Positions 1 to 7,753 of a DNA stretch of 64,000 bases are shown piece after piece. Position 1 is the stretch's first letter. Each line of letters starts with the position of its first letter. The translations under genes were made by a program, and so were the position numbers. Source of the DNA: Amycolatopsis palatopharyngis (GTDB lineage Bacteria > Actinomycetota > Actinomycetes > Mycobacteriales > Pseudonocardiaceae); contig NZ_PQHZ01000004.1 of assembly GCF_003385185.1 (NCBI RefSeq), forward strand, positions 62,001-126,000, in the 5' to 3' direction. Below the pieces are notes generated by a model, which saw only the letters and a list, made by a program, of their open reading frames with translations, did not search any database and was not told the origin of the DNA.

Positions 1-1
1 G

Positions 2-2200
2 CCCGCCGAGCTGGGCGGCGACGGCCTCGGCCTTGTCGAGGTCGGTGCCGTACTCACCGAGGCCGGGCGGGCGGGCGCCTCGTTGCCCGCGTTGAGCACG
101 CTGGCGCTGGGACTGCTCCCGCTGAACCAGCTCGGCCGCGCGGATCAGCGCGCGGCCCTGCTGCCCGAGGTCGCGGCGGGAGAATCGCTGCTGACCGCCG
201 CTCTGCACGAGCCATCGGACCCGATGACCACCACGCCACGGACCACGGCGGTCAGCGATGGCCGCCGCTGGCGCCTGACCGGCACGAAGATCGGCGTGCC
301 CTGCGCGGCGGCGTCGGCCCGGATTCTGGTTCCGGCCACGACCGCGAGCGGGCCGGTGGTGTTCCTGGTGGACCCGGCCGCGCAGGGCGTCACGGTGATC
401 ACCACCCCGAGTGCGTCCGGAGCCCCCGAACACACTGTGCGCCTCGCGGAGGTCGCAGTGGACGAGGCGGACATGCTCGCCACCGCGAACCGGGGCGAGG
501 CGCTCGAAGTGCTGCATGCCTACGCCCTCGCCGGCGCACTGGCCTTCGGTGAGGGCGTGCTGGCCGGAGCACTGGCACTGACCACCAAACATCTCGGCAC
601 CCGCGAGCAGTTCGGCAGGCCCCTTGCGACGTTTCAGGCCGTGGCCCAGCAGATCGCGGACGTCTACATCGCGGAGCGCACCGTGCACCTCGCCGCGATG
701 TCGGCGGCGTGGCGGATCGCCACGGGCCGCGACTGGCAGCCCGACCTCGACGTCGGTGCGTACTGGCTCGCGGAGGAGGCTCCCCGCGCGCTGGCCACCT
801 GTCACCACCTGCACGGCGGGATCGGCGTGGACGTCACCTACCCGCTGCACCGCTACTACGGGCTGATCAAGGACCTCGTCCGGTACGTCGGCGGTCCCGC
901 GGCGCGGCTCGGCCTGCTGGGGGAGCGGGTGGCCGGCTTCAGCGCGACCGGCACCGGCGGCGATCTGGGCAGGACGGTGAGTGCGGTACGGCGCCCGGCC
1001 GCGACCGGTGCGCGATCGATGCTCCTGGAACTGACGGCGGCACAACGACAGCTACGCGATGAGCTGCGCCGGTACTTCGCGGATCTGGTCGCGCCGGACG
1101 AGCGCGCGGCGATGGTGCGCGAACGACACGGTCCGGTGTTCCGCGACATCGTCCGCAGGATGGGCCGGGACGGCTGGCTCGGCGTGGGCTGGCCGACGGA
1201 GTTCGGTGGTCGCGGTTTCGGCGAGATCGAGCAGCACATCTTCGTCGACGAGGCCGCGCGCGCCGACGTGCAGCTGCCATCGGTGACCTTGCAGACCGTC
1301 GGTCCCACGCTCCAGCGGTTCGGCACGGCCGAGCAGAAGGCGCGGTTCCTGCCCCGCATCCTCGCGGGTGAGGTGCACTTCGCGATCGGGTACAGCGAAC
1401 CCGACGCGGGCACCGATCTCGCCGCGATACGGACATCGGCGGTGCGTCGCGACGGCGAGTACATAGTGAACGGACAGAAGATCTTCACCACCGGCGGGCA
1501 CGACGCGGACTACATCTGGCTCGCCGTGCGCACCGACCCGGAAGCGCCGCGGCACAAGGGAATCTCGATCCTGATCGTGGACACCCGTGATCCCGGCTAT
1601 TCCTGGACCCCGATCATCACCTGCGATGGCGCGCACCACGTCAACGCCACGTACTACTCCGACGTCCGGGTGCCGGCGGACATGCTGGTCGGTGCGGAGA
1701 ACGAGGGCTGGAAGCTGATCACCACCCAGCTCAACCACGAGCGTGTGATGCTCGGCCCCGCAGGCCGGATTGGCGGTCTCTACGACCGGGTACGTGCCTG
1801 GGCGGCCGCCAGGACCACCGCGGAGGGAACAACCCTGCTGGGGCTGCCCGACGTTCGGGCGGCCCTCGCGGAAACCTTCGCGGTGACCCGGATAAACGAA
1901 CTGCTCAACTGGCAGGTCGCCGCGGCCGCGGCGGGGGCCGGATCCCCGGCCAGCGAGATCGCGGATGCCTCCGCCACGAAGATATTCGGTTCCGAGCGCA
2001 TCCAGCGCGTGAGCAGAATTCTGGAGGAAGTCGTGGCGCGGCACGGAGATCCGGCCGATCCGGACACCGCCGAACTGGCGCGGTGGCTGGACACACTGGC
2101 CAAGCGCAACCTCGTGCTGACCTTCGGGGGCGGAGTGAACGAGATCCAGCGGGAACTGATCGCCACCGCCGGCCTCGGGTTGCCGAGGGTGCCCCGGTGA
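2..2200 (+). CDS. fadE34: Fused two-domain acyl-CoA dehydrogenase, FadE34/ChsE3-like (5' end outside window)
   Basis: The frame is already open at base 2, so the start lies before the window. Two complete ACAD-type units are fused: the first fills about 300 visible residues and contains the helix LGTREQFGRPLATFQAVAQQ; the second starts near visible residue 341 and carries YSEPDAGTDLAAIRTSAV, the FAD/substrate loop of the family. Fused ACADs of this kind are FadE34 (ChsE3) in M. tuberculosis, which oxidises the C24 steroid acyl-CoA of the side chain. Its stop overlaps the next start as GTGA, so it is the first visible gene of a fadE34-chsH2-chsH1-ltp2 operon. In M. tuberculosis it neighbours kstR and the kshB/hsa genes, which agrees with this context. 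The family call is firm; the exact substrate is by homology. Confidence 0.85.
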   Translation, partial: PAELGGDGLGLVEVGAVLTEAGRAGASLPALSTLALGLLPLNQLGRADQRAALLPEVAAGESLLTAALHEPSDPMTTTPRTTAVSDGRRWRLTGTKIGVPCAAASARILVPATTASGPVVFLVDPAAQGVTVITTPSASGAPEHTVRLAEVAVDEADMLATANRGEALEVLHAYALAGALAFGEGVLAGALALTTKHLGTREQFGRPLATFQAVAQQIADVYIAERTVHLAAMSAAWRIATGRDWQPDLDVGAYWLAEEAPRALATCHHLHGGIGVDVTYPLHRYYGLIKDLVRYVGGPAARLGLLGERVAGFSATGTGGDLGRTVSAVRRPAATGARSMLLELTAAQRQLRDELRRYFADLVAPDERAAMVRERHGPVFRDIVRRMGRDGWLGVGWPTEFGGRGFGEIEQHIFVDEAARADVQLPSVTLQTVGPTLQRFGTAEQKARFLPRILAGEVHFAIGYSEPDAGTDLAAIRTSAVRRDGEYIVNGQKIFTTGGHDADYIWLAVRTDPEAPRHKGISILIVDTRDPGYSWTPIITCDGAHHVNATYYSDVRVPADMLVGAENEGWKLITTQLNHERVMLGPAGRIGGLYDRVRAWAAARTTAEGTTLLGLPDVRAALAETFAVTRINELLNWQVAAAAAGAGSPASEIADASATKIFGSERIQRVSRILEEVVARHGDPADPDTAELARWLDTLAKRNLVLTFGGGVNEIQRELIATAGLGLPRVPR

Positions 2201-3174
2201 GCGCGGACATGACAGTGGACGTGCGGGCCGAGGCGGAGCGGATCGCCGCGCTGGGTGCTTCGGTCCCTCGCGTGGCACGGGATCCGGTGAACCAGGCGAT
2301 GGTGAACAACTGGGTGGAGGCCATCGGCGACACCAACCCGGTCTACACCGATCCCGCTTCCGCCATCGCGTCGGGGCACAGTGGACCGATCGCACCACCG
2401 GCCATGGCGCAGGTGTGGACGATGAACGGTTTGCACGGCACCAGGGCCCCCGACGATCCGCTCGGCGCGATGATGGCCGTGCTGGACGACGCTGGTTACA
2501 CCTCAGTCGTGGCGACCGATTCCGAGCAGAACTACCACCGTTATCTGTGTCATGGCGAGCAGGTGGCGGCCAGTACCACTCTGGAGAGCGTGGTCGGACC
2601 GAAGCGTACGGCACTGGGCGAGGGTTGGTTCGTGACCACCAGGACCGACTGGTTCGTCGGCGAGGAACTGGTGGCGGAGATGATGTTCCGGGTGCTGAAG
2701 TTCCGCCCGCCGGACAGCGAGCCCGCGCGACCTGCCGGCCCGCCGCGAAACCCGCGGATCATCGAGGCGGGGGAGCGAGCCGAGGGACAGATCCGGCCGG
2801 TGATCAGCGCGGACACGGAGTTCTTCTGGTCGGGTACCCGAGCGGGGGAGTTGCGGATCCAGCGTTGGGGTGACGTGCTGCGGCACCCGCCCGGCCCGGT
2901 CGACCCCGGTGGCGACTTCGGCCGTGTACCGGACTACGTGGTGGCGAAGGGAACCGGCACGGTCTTCAGCTACGTCACGCATCATCATCCGCCGGTACCG
3001 GGACGACCGCTGCCGTTCGTGGTCGCGCTGGTCGAGCTCGACGAAGGTGTAAGGGTGCTCGGCGAGATCGTCGGCACCACCCCTGACGAAGTCCACATCG
3101 GACTACCCGTGGAGGTGGTCTTCCTGCGGATCGACGAGGAACTGACACTGCCTGCCTGGAGGCCCCGCACATGA
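2197..3174 (+). CDS. chsH2: Steroid enoyl-CoA hydratase subunit ChsH2 (MaoC + DUF35)
   Basis: 325 residues with an N-terminal MaoC-like hot-dog domain (about 1-190) and a C-terminal DUF35/OB-fold domain (about 200-325). Size and layout match ChsH2, which with ChsH1 hydrates 3-oxo-4,17-pregnadiene-20-carboxyl-CoA and holds the aldolase Ltp2. The MaoC motif reads GDTNPVYTD: the usual catalytic His is Tyr, as expected if ChsH1 supplies the active site. The DUF35 part has no cysteine where related proteins carry a zinc ribbon (it reads LRIQRWGDVLRHPPGP). Start is the GTG in the GTGA overlap with fadE34; the stop overlaps chsH1 as ATGA, so the three genes are translationally coupled. Confidence 0.88.
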   Translation: MSADMTVDVRAEAERIAALGASVPRVARDPVNQAMVNNWVEAIGDTNPVYTDPASAIASGHSGPIAPPAMAQVWTMNGLHGTRAPDDPLGAMMAVLDDAGYTSVVATDSEQNYHRYLCHGEQVAASTTLESVVGPKRTALGEGWFVTTRTDWFVGEELVAEMMFRVLKFRPPDSEPARPAGPPRNPRIIEAGERAEGQIRPVISADTEFFWSGTRAGELRIQRWGDVLRHPPGPVDPGGDFGRVPDYVVAKGTGTVFSYVTHHHPPVPGRPLPFVVALVELDEGVRVLGEIVGTTPDEVHIGLPVEVVFLRIDEELTLPAWRPRT

Positions 3175-3593
3175 CCCGCACCGAGACGGCCTGGCCCGCA
3201 CCGGTGGGTACGGAGCTTCCCGAACTGCGGATCGAGGTGACTCCGACCTTCGTGGTCAGCACCGCGATCGCCACGAGGGACTTCCAGGACGTGCACCACG
3301 ACCGAGACTCCGCGGTGGCGCGGGGCTCGAAGGACATCTTCCTGAACATCCTCACCGACACCGGCCTCGTGCAGCGGTTCGTCACCGACTGGGCCGGTCC
3401 GAGGGCGCTGGTTCGCGGGGTGAAGATCCGCCTCGGTGTCCCCTGCTACGCCTACGACACTTTGACGCTGTCGGGAAGCGTCGTGCGGCGGCAAGGTACC
3501 GAACTGGTCGTCGCGGTGAGCGGGCGTTGCTCGCTGGGGGAGCACGTCACCGGAACCGTGCGGATCGAACTACCGGACGCGGAGGCCTCATGA
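3171..3593 (+). CDS. chsH1: Steroid enoyl-CoA hydratase catalytic subunit ChsH1 (MaoC)
   Basis: 140-residue single MaoC-like domain. The hydratase dyad is present in FQDVHHDRDSA (Asp and His about residues 41-44), in contrast to its partner ChsH2. ChsH1 and ChsH2 form the hydratase that adds water to the C20-C17 enoyl-CoA made in the last side-chain round, before Ltp2 releases propionyl-CoA. It overlaps chsH2 and ltp2 by ATGA on both sides, the same gene order as Rv3542c-Rv3541c-Rv3540c in M. tuberculosis. Confidence 0.9.
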   Translation: MTRTETAWPAPVGTELPELRIEVTPTFVVSTAIATRDFQDVHHDRDSAVARGSKDIFLNILTDTGLVQRFVTDWAGPRALVRGVKIRLGVPCYAYDTLTLSGSVVRRQGTELVVAVSGRCSLGEHVTGTVRIELPDAEAS

Positions 3594-4765
3594 CATTGCC
3601 GGGACGGGCGGCCATAGCCGGAATCGGGGCGACGGAGTTCTCCAAGGACTCCGGCCGCAGCGAACTGCGGCTCGCGGCCGAGGCCGTACGCGGCGCGCTG
3701 GCCGACGCGGGACTCACGCCGTCCGATGTGGACGGACTGGTCTCGTTCACCATGGACGCCAACAGTGAGATCGCAGTGGCAAGGGAACTCGGCATCGAGG
3801 AACTGTCGTTCTTCAGCCGAATCCACTACGGCGGCGGTGCCGCGGCGGCGACCGTGCAGCAGGCGGCGATGGCGGTGGCCACCGGAGTGGCCGATGTCGT
3901 GGTGGCCTACCGGGCGTTCAACGAACGATCCGGCCATCGCTTCGGCCAGGTCTCGTCAGCCGCCGCGCAGCAGGTGAACTCGTCCGGAGTGGACAACAGC
4001 TTCCACTATCCGATGGGTATCGCGACCCCGGCCGCGACGGTCGCCATGCTGGCGCGGCGCTACCTGCACGACTACGGCGCCACCAGCGCCGACTTCGGCC
4101 GGATCGCGGTCGTCGACCGCAAGCATGCCGCGACCAACCCGAAGGCGTGGTTCCACGGCAGGCCCATCACGCTCGAGGAGCACCAGGCGTCGCGGTGGGT
4201 CGCCGAACCACTGCATCTGCTGGACTGCTGTCAGGAGAGTGACGGCGCCGTTGCGCTTGTCGTGACCAGTGCGAGCAGGGCACGGGATCTCCCACATCGG
4301 CCTGCCGTGATCGCGGCGGCGGCGCAGGGCAGCGGTCCGGACCAGTATGTGATGACCAGTTACTACCGGGACCGGCTCGCGGCGCTGCCGGAGATGGGTG
4401 TGGTGGGCAGGCAGCTGTGGCGACAGGCCGGGATCGGCCCAGGCGACGTCGACGTCGCGGTGCTCTACGACCACTTCACCCCGTACGTGCTCATGCAACT
4501 GGAGGAACTCGGCTTCTGCGGCCGGGGTGAGGCCAAGGACTTCATCGCGGGCGACAGGCTGGAACTGCACGGCGAACTGCCGCTCAACCCGCACGGTGGC
4601 CAACTGGGGGAGGCCTATATCCACGGGATGAACGGCATCGCCGAGGCTGTCCGGCAGCTCAGGGGCACTGCGGTCAATCAGGTTCCGGACGTGCACAACG
4701 TGCTCGTCACGGCGGGTACCGGGGTGCCGACAAGCGGGCTCGTGCTCGCCTGTGACGGCGAGTGA
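3590..4765 (+). CDS. ltp2: Thiolase-fold retro-aldolase Ltp2
   Basis: 391 residues of the SCP-x/lipid-transfer thiolase-like family. It lacks the nucleophilic Cys of true thiolases and instead has tyrosines in VLYDHFTPY (near 290) and GQLGEAYIHGMNG (near 341), the positions proposed as catalytic in Ltp2 aldolases. Ltp2 with the DUF35 domain of ChsH2 cleaves 17-hydroxy-3-oxo-4-pregnene-20-carboxyl-CoA into a 17-ketosteroid and propionyl-CoA, ending side-chain removal. The ATG lies in the ATGA overlap with chsH1; an upstream in-frame extension inside chsH1 is not needed. It is the last gene of this operon; 97 bp separate it from the next one. Confidence 0.9.
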   Translation: MTLPGRAAIAGIGATEFSKDSGRSELRLAAEAVRGALADAGLTPSDVDGLVSFTMDANSEIAVARELGIEELSFFSRIHYGGGAAAATVQQAAMAVATGVADVVVAYRAFNERSGHRFGQVSSAAAQQVNSSGVDNSFHYPMGIATPAATVAMLARRYLHDYGATSADFGRIAVVDRKHAATNPKAWFHGRPITLEEHQASRWVAEPLHLLDCCQESDGAVALVVTSASRARDLPHRPAVIAAAAQGSGPDQYVMTSYYRDRLAALPEMGVVGRQLWRQAGIGPGDVDVAVLYDHFTPYVLMQLEELGFCGRGEAKDFIAGDRLELHGELPLNPHGGQLGEAYIHGMNGIAEAVRQLRGTAVNQVPDVHNVLVTAGTGVPTSGLVLACDGE

Positions 4766-4862
4766 ACCCGGCCGGGTAGCGCATTCACCTGCTTGACGGC
4801 TGGTGCGGGCGCGCCGTCGGCTGCCACGGTAAGCACGACCGGCGGCGACGGGGAGTGAGATC

Positions 4863-5471
4863 GTGGTGGCAGGTAGTCATCAGGCGATGGTGTCCTGGCT
4901 GCTCACGGTGATCTTCGTGCTCCTGCTGATCCCGTGCGTGCAACGGGTGACCCGGCCCGACGTCCTGCGAACCGGACGCCACCGCGACAGTGACCTGGCT
5001 GAACTCCTGCTGACGCTGGCGATGGTGGCCATGTTGTCCCCGGTGGGCGGCCCGATTCCCGCCGCAGGCTGGCAGGCGGTGCTGCTCCTGGTCGCGACGT
5101 ACTTCCTCTGGGCTTTCCTGCGGGACCGGCGTGTTTCGAGTTTTGCCGGGCACGGTGCGCACGGGCACGGCGGGCACGGGCATGTCGCCAACCACGCCGT
5201 TCTCATGTTCTACATGCTCACCGCGATGCCCCACGAGCCTGGCATGTCCCACGGGCCGTGGTTCACCATGGCCGGCATGGACCCCTCGGCGTCCCTCGCG
5301 CTTCCCGCGCTCGCGATCGCAGGAGCCGTCGCACTCGCCGCCGACGCTGCGCTGTGCGGCACGCGCCTGGTCAGGAGCAGTGCGGGCGCCGGGGCCTGGT
5401 ACAGCTCCCGCGAGGCCTACCGCGCCACCATGGGGCTGGGTATGGCCTATTCGCTCGTCGCCGCCATTTGA
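4863..5471 (+). CDS. DUF5134-type membrane protein with His/Met-rich segment
   Basis: 202 residues, four to five hydrophobic segments (about 9-27, 44-62, 69-85, 141-160, 185-202), the pattern of the actinobacterial DUF5134 family. Between the third and fourth segments sits HGAHGHGGHGHVANH (about 95-109), followed by several His and Met residues up to MAGMDP, suggesting a metal-binding (for example copper) loop; this is inference. GTG start preceded by GGGGAG about 8 bases upstream. It stands alone between two steroid operons and converges on the hydratase gene on the other strand. Function unknown. Confidence 0.72.
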   Translation: MVAGSHQAMVSWLLTVIFVLLLIPCVQRVTRPDVLRTGRHRDSDLAELLLTLAMVAMLSPVGGPIPAAGWQAVLLLVATYFLWAFLRDRRVSSFAGHGAHGHGGHGHVANHAVLMFYMLTAMPHEPGMSHGPWFTMAGMDPSASLALPALAIAGAVALAADAALCGTRLVRSSAGAGAWYSSREAYRATMGLGMAYSLVAAI

Positions 5472-5490
5472 TGTCGTCGCGTTGGCGTTC

Positions 5491-6351
5491 CTACCGGGTA
5501 CGCAGGACGGCGTCGGTGAGCACCGGGGCTTCGTCGCGGCCGGGGGCCGTCGTCGTGACCAGGAGGGCGTCGCCTTCGCACCAGACTCGGGTGCGCAGGG
5601 CTTCGCCGGGGAACACGATTCCGGCGAACTTCGCGGACCAGGAGCCGATGCGGGTGGCGTCGGCGTCCAGTAGCGCGTCGGTGACGGCCTTCGCGACGAT
5701 TCCGTAGGTACACAGGCCGTGCAGGATGGGTGCGTCGAACCCGGCGCGGCCGGCGAACTCCGGATCGGCGTGCAGCGGATTCCGGTCACCGCAGAGCCGG
5801 TACAGCAGGGCCTGTTGCGGCAGCGTCGGCGTGTCGACCACGACGTCGGGTTGCCGATCCGGGAGCACCACCTGGTCGGAGTTGCCGCGGTGGCCGCCGA
5901 AGCCGCCTTCGCCCTTGGCGAAGATGCTCGACTCCGTGGTCCACAGTGGATCGCCGGAGTTGTCGATGACGTCGGTTCGCTGGATCACGACGGCGGCCTT
6001 GCCCTTGTCGAGGACATCGGTGATCCGGGACTTCGCCACCGCCTCACCCTCGACGGGAATCGGCCCGTGCACGGTCACCGACTGCCGCCCGTGCACGACT
6101 TTCGCCAGGTCCACCTCCACCCCGGGAAAGGACACGGACGGCGGCTCGAACACCCGGAGGTTCGCCGCCACCGTTGCGAATGTCGGCAGTACCCGCAGAT
6201 CGCGCTCGTAGGCATAACGCAGCTCGCGGCGGTCTGTCGAATCAGCTCCCGCACCTAGCGCGAGGTGATAGAGCAGGACATCCGACGGTGTCCAGCCGAA
6301 CTTCACCTCGTCCAGTTCGGCGCCGATGGCGACGGCGGGGTCGATGGGCAT
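5491..6351 (-). CDS. hsd4B: MaoC-family (R)-specific 2-enoyl-CoA hydratase, Hsd4B-like
   Basis: 286 residues, double hot-dog hydratase-2 fold. The catalytic signature GDRNPLHADPEFAGRAGF (about residues 184-201) with Asp and His is intact. Length and motif match the hydratase Rv3538 (Hsd4B) that sits in the cholesterol cluster of M. tuberculosis and is thought to act on CoA esters of the steroid side chain. The ATG at 6351 is chosen because AGGAG lies 7 bases upstream; an in-frame GTG six bases earlier would leave no room for it. Last gene of the kstD-kshA-small protein-kshB-hydratase operon, 10 bases after kshB. Family sure, symbol probable. Confidence 0.82.
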   Translation of the reverse strand: MPIDPAVAIGAELDEVKFGWTPSDVLLYHLALGAGADSTDRRELRYAYERDLRVLPTFATVAANLRVFEPPSVSFPGVEVDLAKVVHGRQSVTVHGPIPVEGEAVAKSRITDVLDKGKAAVVIQRTDVIDNSGDPLWTTESSIFAKGEGGFGGHRGNSDQVVLPDRQPDVVVDTPTLPQQALLYRLCGDRNPLHADPEFAGRAGFDAPILHGLCTYGIVAKAVTDALLDADATRIGSWSAKFAGIVFPGEALRTRVWCEGDALLVTTTAPGRDEAPVLTDAVLRTR

Positions 6352-6361
6352 GTACACACTC

Positions 6362-7414
6362 CTACTCGTAGCTGACCGACACCTCGTCGGTGAGCGGCAC
6401 CGACTGGCAGGCCAGTACGATCCCCTCGTCGATGTCCTCGGCTTCCAGTACCTCGTTGTGCAGCATCTTGACCTCGCCCGAGGTGATCCGGCAGGCGCAG
6501 GCACTGCACTGACCCTCCCTGCAGGAGAACGGCGCGTCCAGTCCCCGTTCCAGCAACAGGTCCAGCAGCTTGCTCCGGCGCGGCCACGCGAACTCGTGCC
6601 GCTCACCGTCGAGCTCCACCTGAACCATCGCGGGCGGGTCCGCACTCGCGCCGTCCGAGCTCACGTCCTCGCCCGCCGGGGCCACCGCGGCGTTCTCGAA
6701 CGGGTTTCCGCCGAGTGAGACGAACTTCTCCCGGTGGATCCGCGACCTCGGCACATCGAGCGCCTTCAGCGCGGTGGTCGTCGCGGTCATGAACGGGCGT
6801 GGCCCGCAGACGAACGCCTCGTGCCCGCTGAACGGGCGCAGCAGCGTCCGCAGCTGTTCGGTGGCCGGCAGCCCTTGCACGCTCTCCAGCCAGTGGATCA
6901 GCGTGAGCCGGTCCGGATGTTTCTCGGCGAGTGCGCGCAGATCGTCGCCGAAGATCACCGACCGCTCGTCGCGGTTGGCGTAGACCAGGACGACCTGGCC
7001 CGAGCCCTCGGCCAGCGCGGACTTGACGATCGACATCACCGGTGTGATCCCGCTGCCCGCGGCGACCAGCAGCAGGTCGGTGTCCAGGGAGGCCGGGCTG
7101 AACACCCCGCTCGGCGCCAGCACCTCGATCTCGCTGCCCGGCCGGATGTTGTCGCAGATCCAGTGCGAGGCATAGCCGCCGTCGGTGCGTTTGACCGTGA
7201 CCTGCGGCGCGTCGCCGGTGTACGGCGAACTGGACAACGAGTAGCACCGCGCCACCGATCCGCATCGGTCGCTGGGGATCCGGAGGGTGAGGAACTGCCC
7301 CGGCCGGTACGCGAGCGCGGCGCGCTGCTCCGGGGTGGGGTCGAAGACGATCGAGCGGGCGTCGGCCGTCTCCTCGATCACCTCGGCCACACGCAGCAGC
7401 AACGCCTCACTCAC
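6362..7414 (-). CDS. kshB: 3-ketosteroid 9alpha-hydroxylase reductase KshB
   Basis: 350 residues: FAD domain with RCYSLSSSPYTGD (RxYS motif), NAD domain with AGSGITPVMSIVKSAL, and a C-terminal plant-type [2Fe-2S] ferredoxin domain CREGQCSACACRI followed by a distal Cys in LACQS. KshB passes electrons from NADH to KshA; the pair hydroxylates C9 and, with KstD, opens ring B. The GTG at 7414 is chosen because it overlaps the upstream stop by 8 bases and gives a normal N-terminus; an ATG 20 codons earlier would lie within the upstream gene. Confidence 0.93.
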   Translation of the reverse strand: MSEALLLRVAEVIEETADARSIVFDPTPEQRAALAYRPGQFLTLRIPSDRCGSVARCYSLSSSPYTGDAPQVTVKRTDGGYASHWICDNIRPGSEIEVLAPSGVFSPASLDTDLLLVAAGSGITPVMSIVKSALAEGSGQVVLVYANRDERSVIFGDDLRALAEKHPDRLTLIHWLESVQGLPATEQLRTLLRPFSGHEAFVCGPRPFMTATTTALKALDVPRSRIHREKFVSLGGNPFENAAVAPAGEDVSSDGASADPPAMVQVELDGERHEFAWPRRSKLLDLLLERGLDAPFSCREGQCSACACRITSGEVKMLHNEVLEAEDIDEGIVLACQSVPLTDEVSVSYE

Positions 7415-7751
7415 CGGGGCCTCCCAGTTCGCCGTCGCGCGCGGCGCGGGCGATGCTCTCACCCAGCCGTTCACAGGTGTCCAGGAGTGCGGTGTGCCCG
7501 CCGTCCGCGATGCGCTCGGCGAAAACAGGGCAGCTGGTGGCCGCGTCGGTGAGCCATTGGATACTCGTATGCTTCGGGCTGTTCTTCTTCACCAGCACGC
7601 ATGTTCCGCATGTGTCGCAGTCGTGGCTTCGTAGTCCCGCGGAGAGGAACTCGCGCCGGTCGGCCAGCGTGTCGGCCCTGGCCGTCGGCTCACCGAAGGT
7701 CGTACGGCCGCCTGGCGGTGGCCCGTGCTGTGTGCCCGTTCCGGCCGTCAT
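7407..7751 (-). CDS. Small cysteine-rich protein between kshA and kshB, function unknown
   Basis: 114 residues, soluble. Contains a cluster C45-x2-C48-x2-C51 (in HDCDTCGTCVLVKKNSPKHT), then SCP at Cys74 and a Cys at 93, with His43 and His61 nearby. CxxCxxC followed by CP is like half of a bacterial [4Fe-4S] ferredoxin or a zinc site, but spacing to the fourth Cys is long. It lies 2 bases after kshA and overlaps kshB by 8 bases, so it is co-translated with both hydroxylase parts. An uncharacterised gene (Rv3527) also flanks kshA in M. tuberculosis and may be its equivalent; this needs an alignment. A role in Fe-S assembly or electron transfer for KshA is inference. Confidence 0.82.
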   Translation of the reverse strand: MTAGTGTQHGPPPGGRTTFGEPTARADTLADRREFLSAGLRSHDCDTCGTCVLVKKNSPKHTSIQWLTDAATSCPVFAERIADGGHTALLDTCERLGESIARAARDGELGGPGE

Positions 7752-7753
7752 TC

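Noticed and set aside
1052..2614. 520-codon frame on the minus strand opposite fadE34
   Set aside because: It spans two clear genes on the other strand and has no family features; typical GC-rich antisense frame.
2197..4765. Frameshift signals at GTGA/ATGA overlaps
   Set aside because: Each gene is complete in itself and matches a separate known protein; overlaps mean translational coupling.
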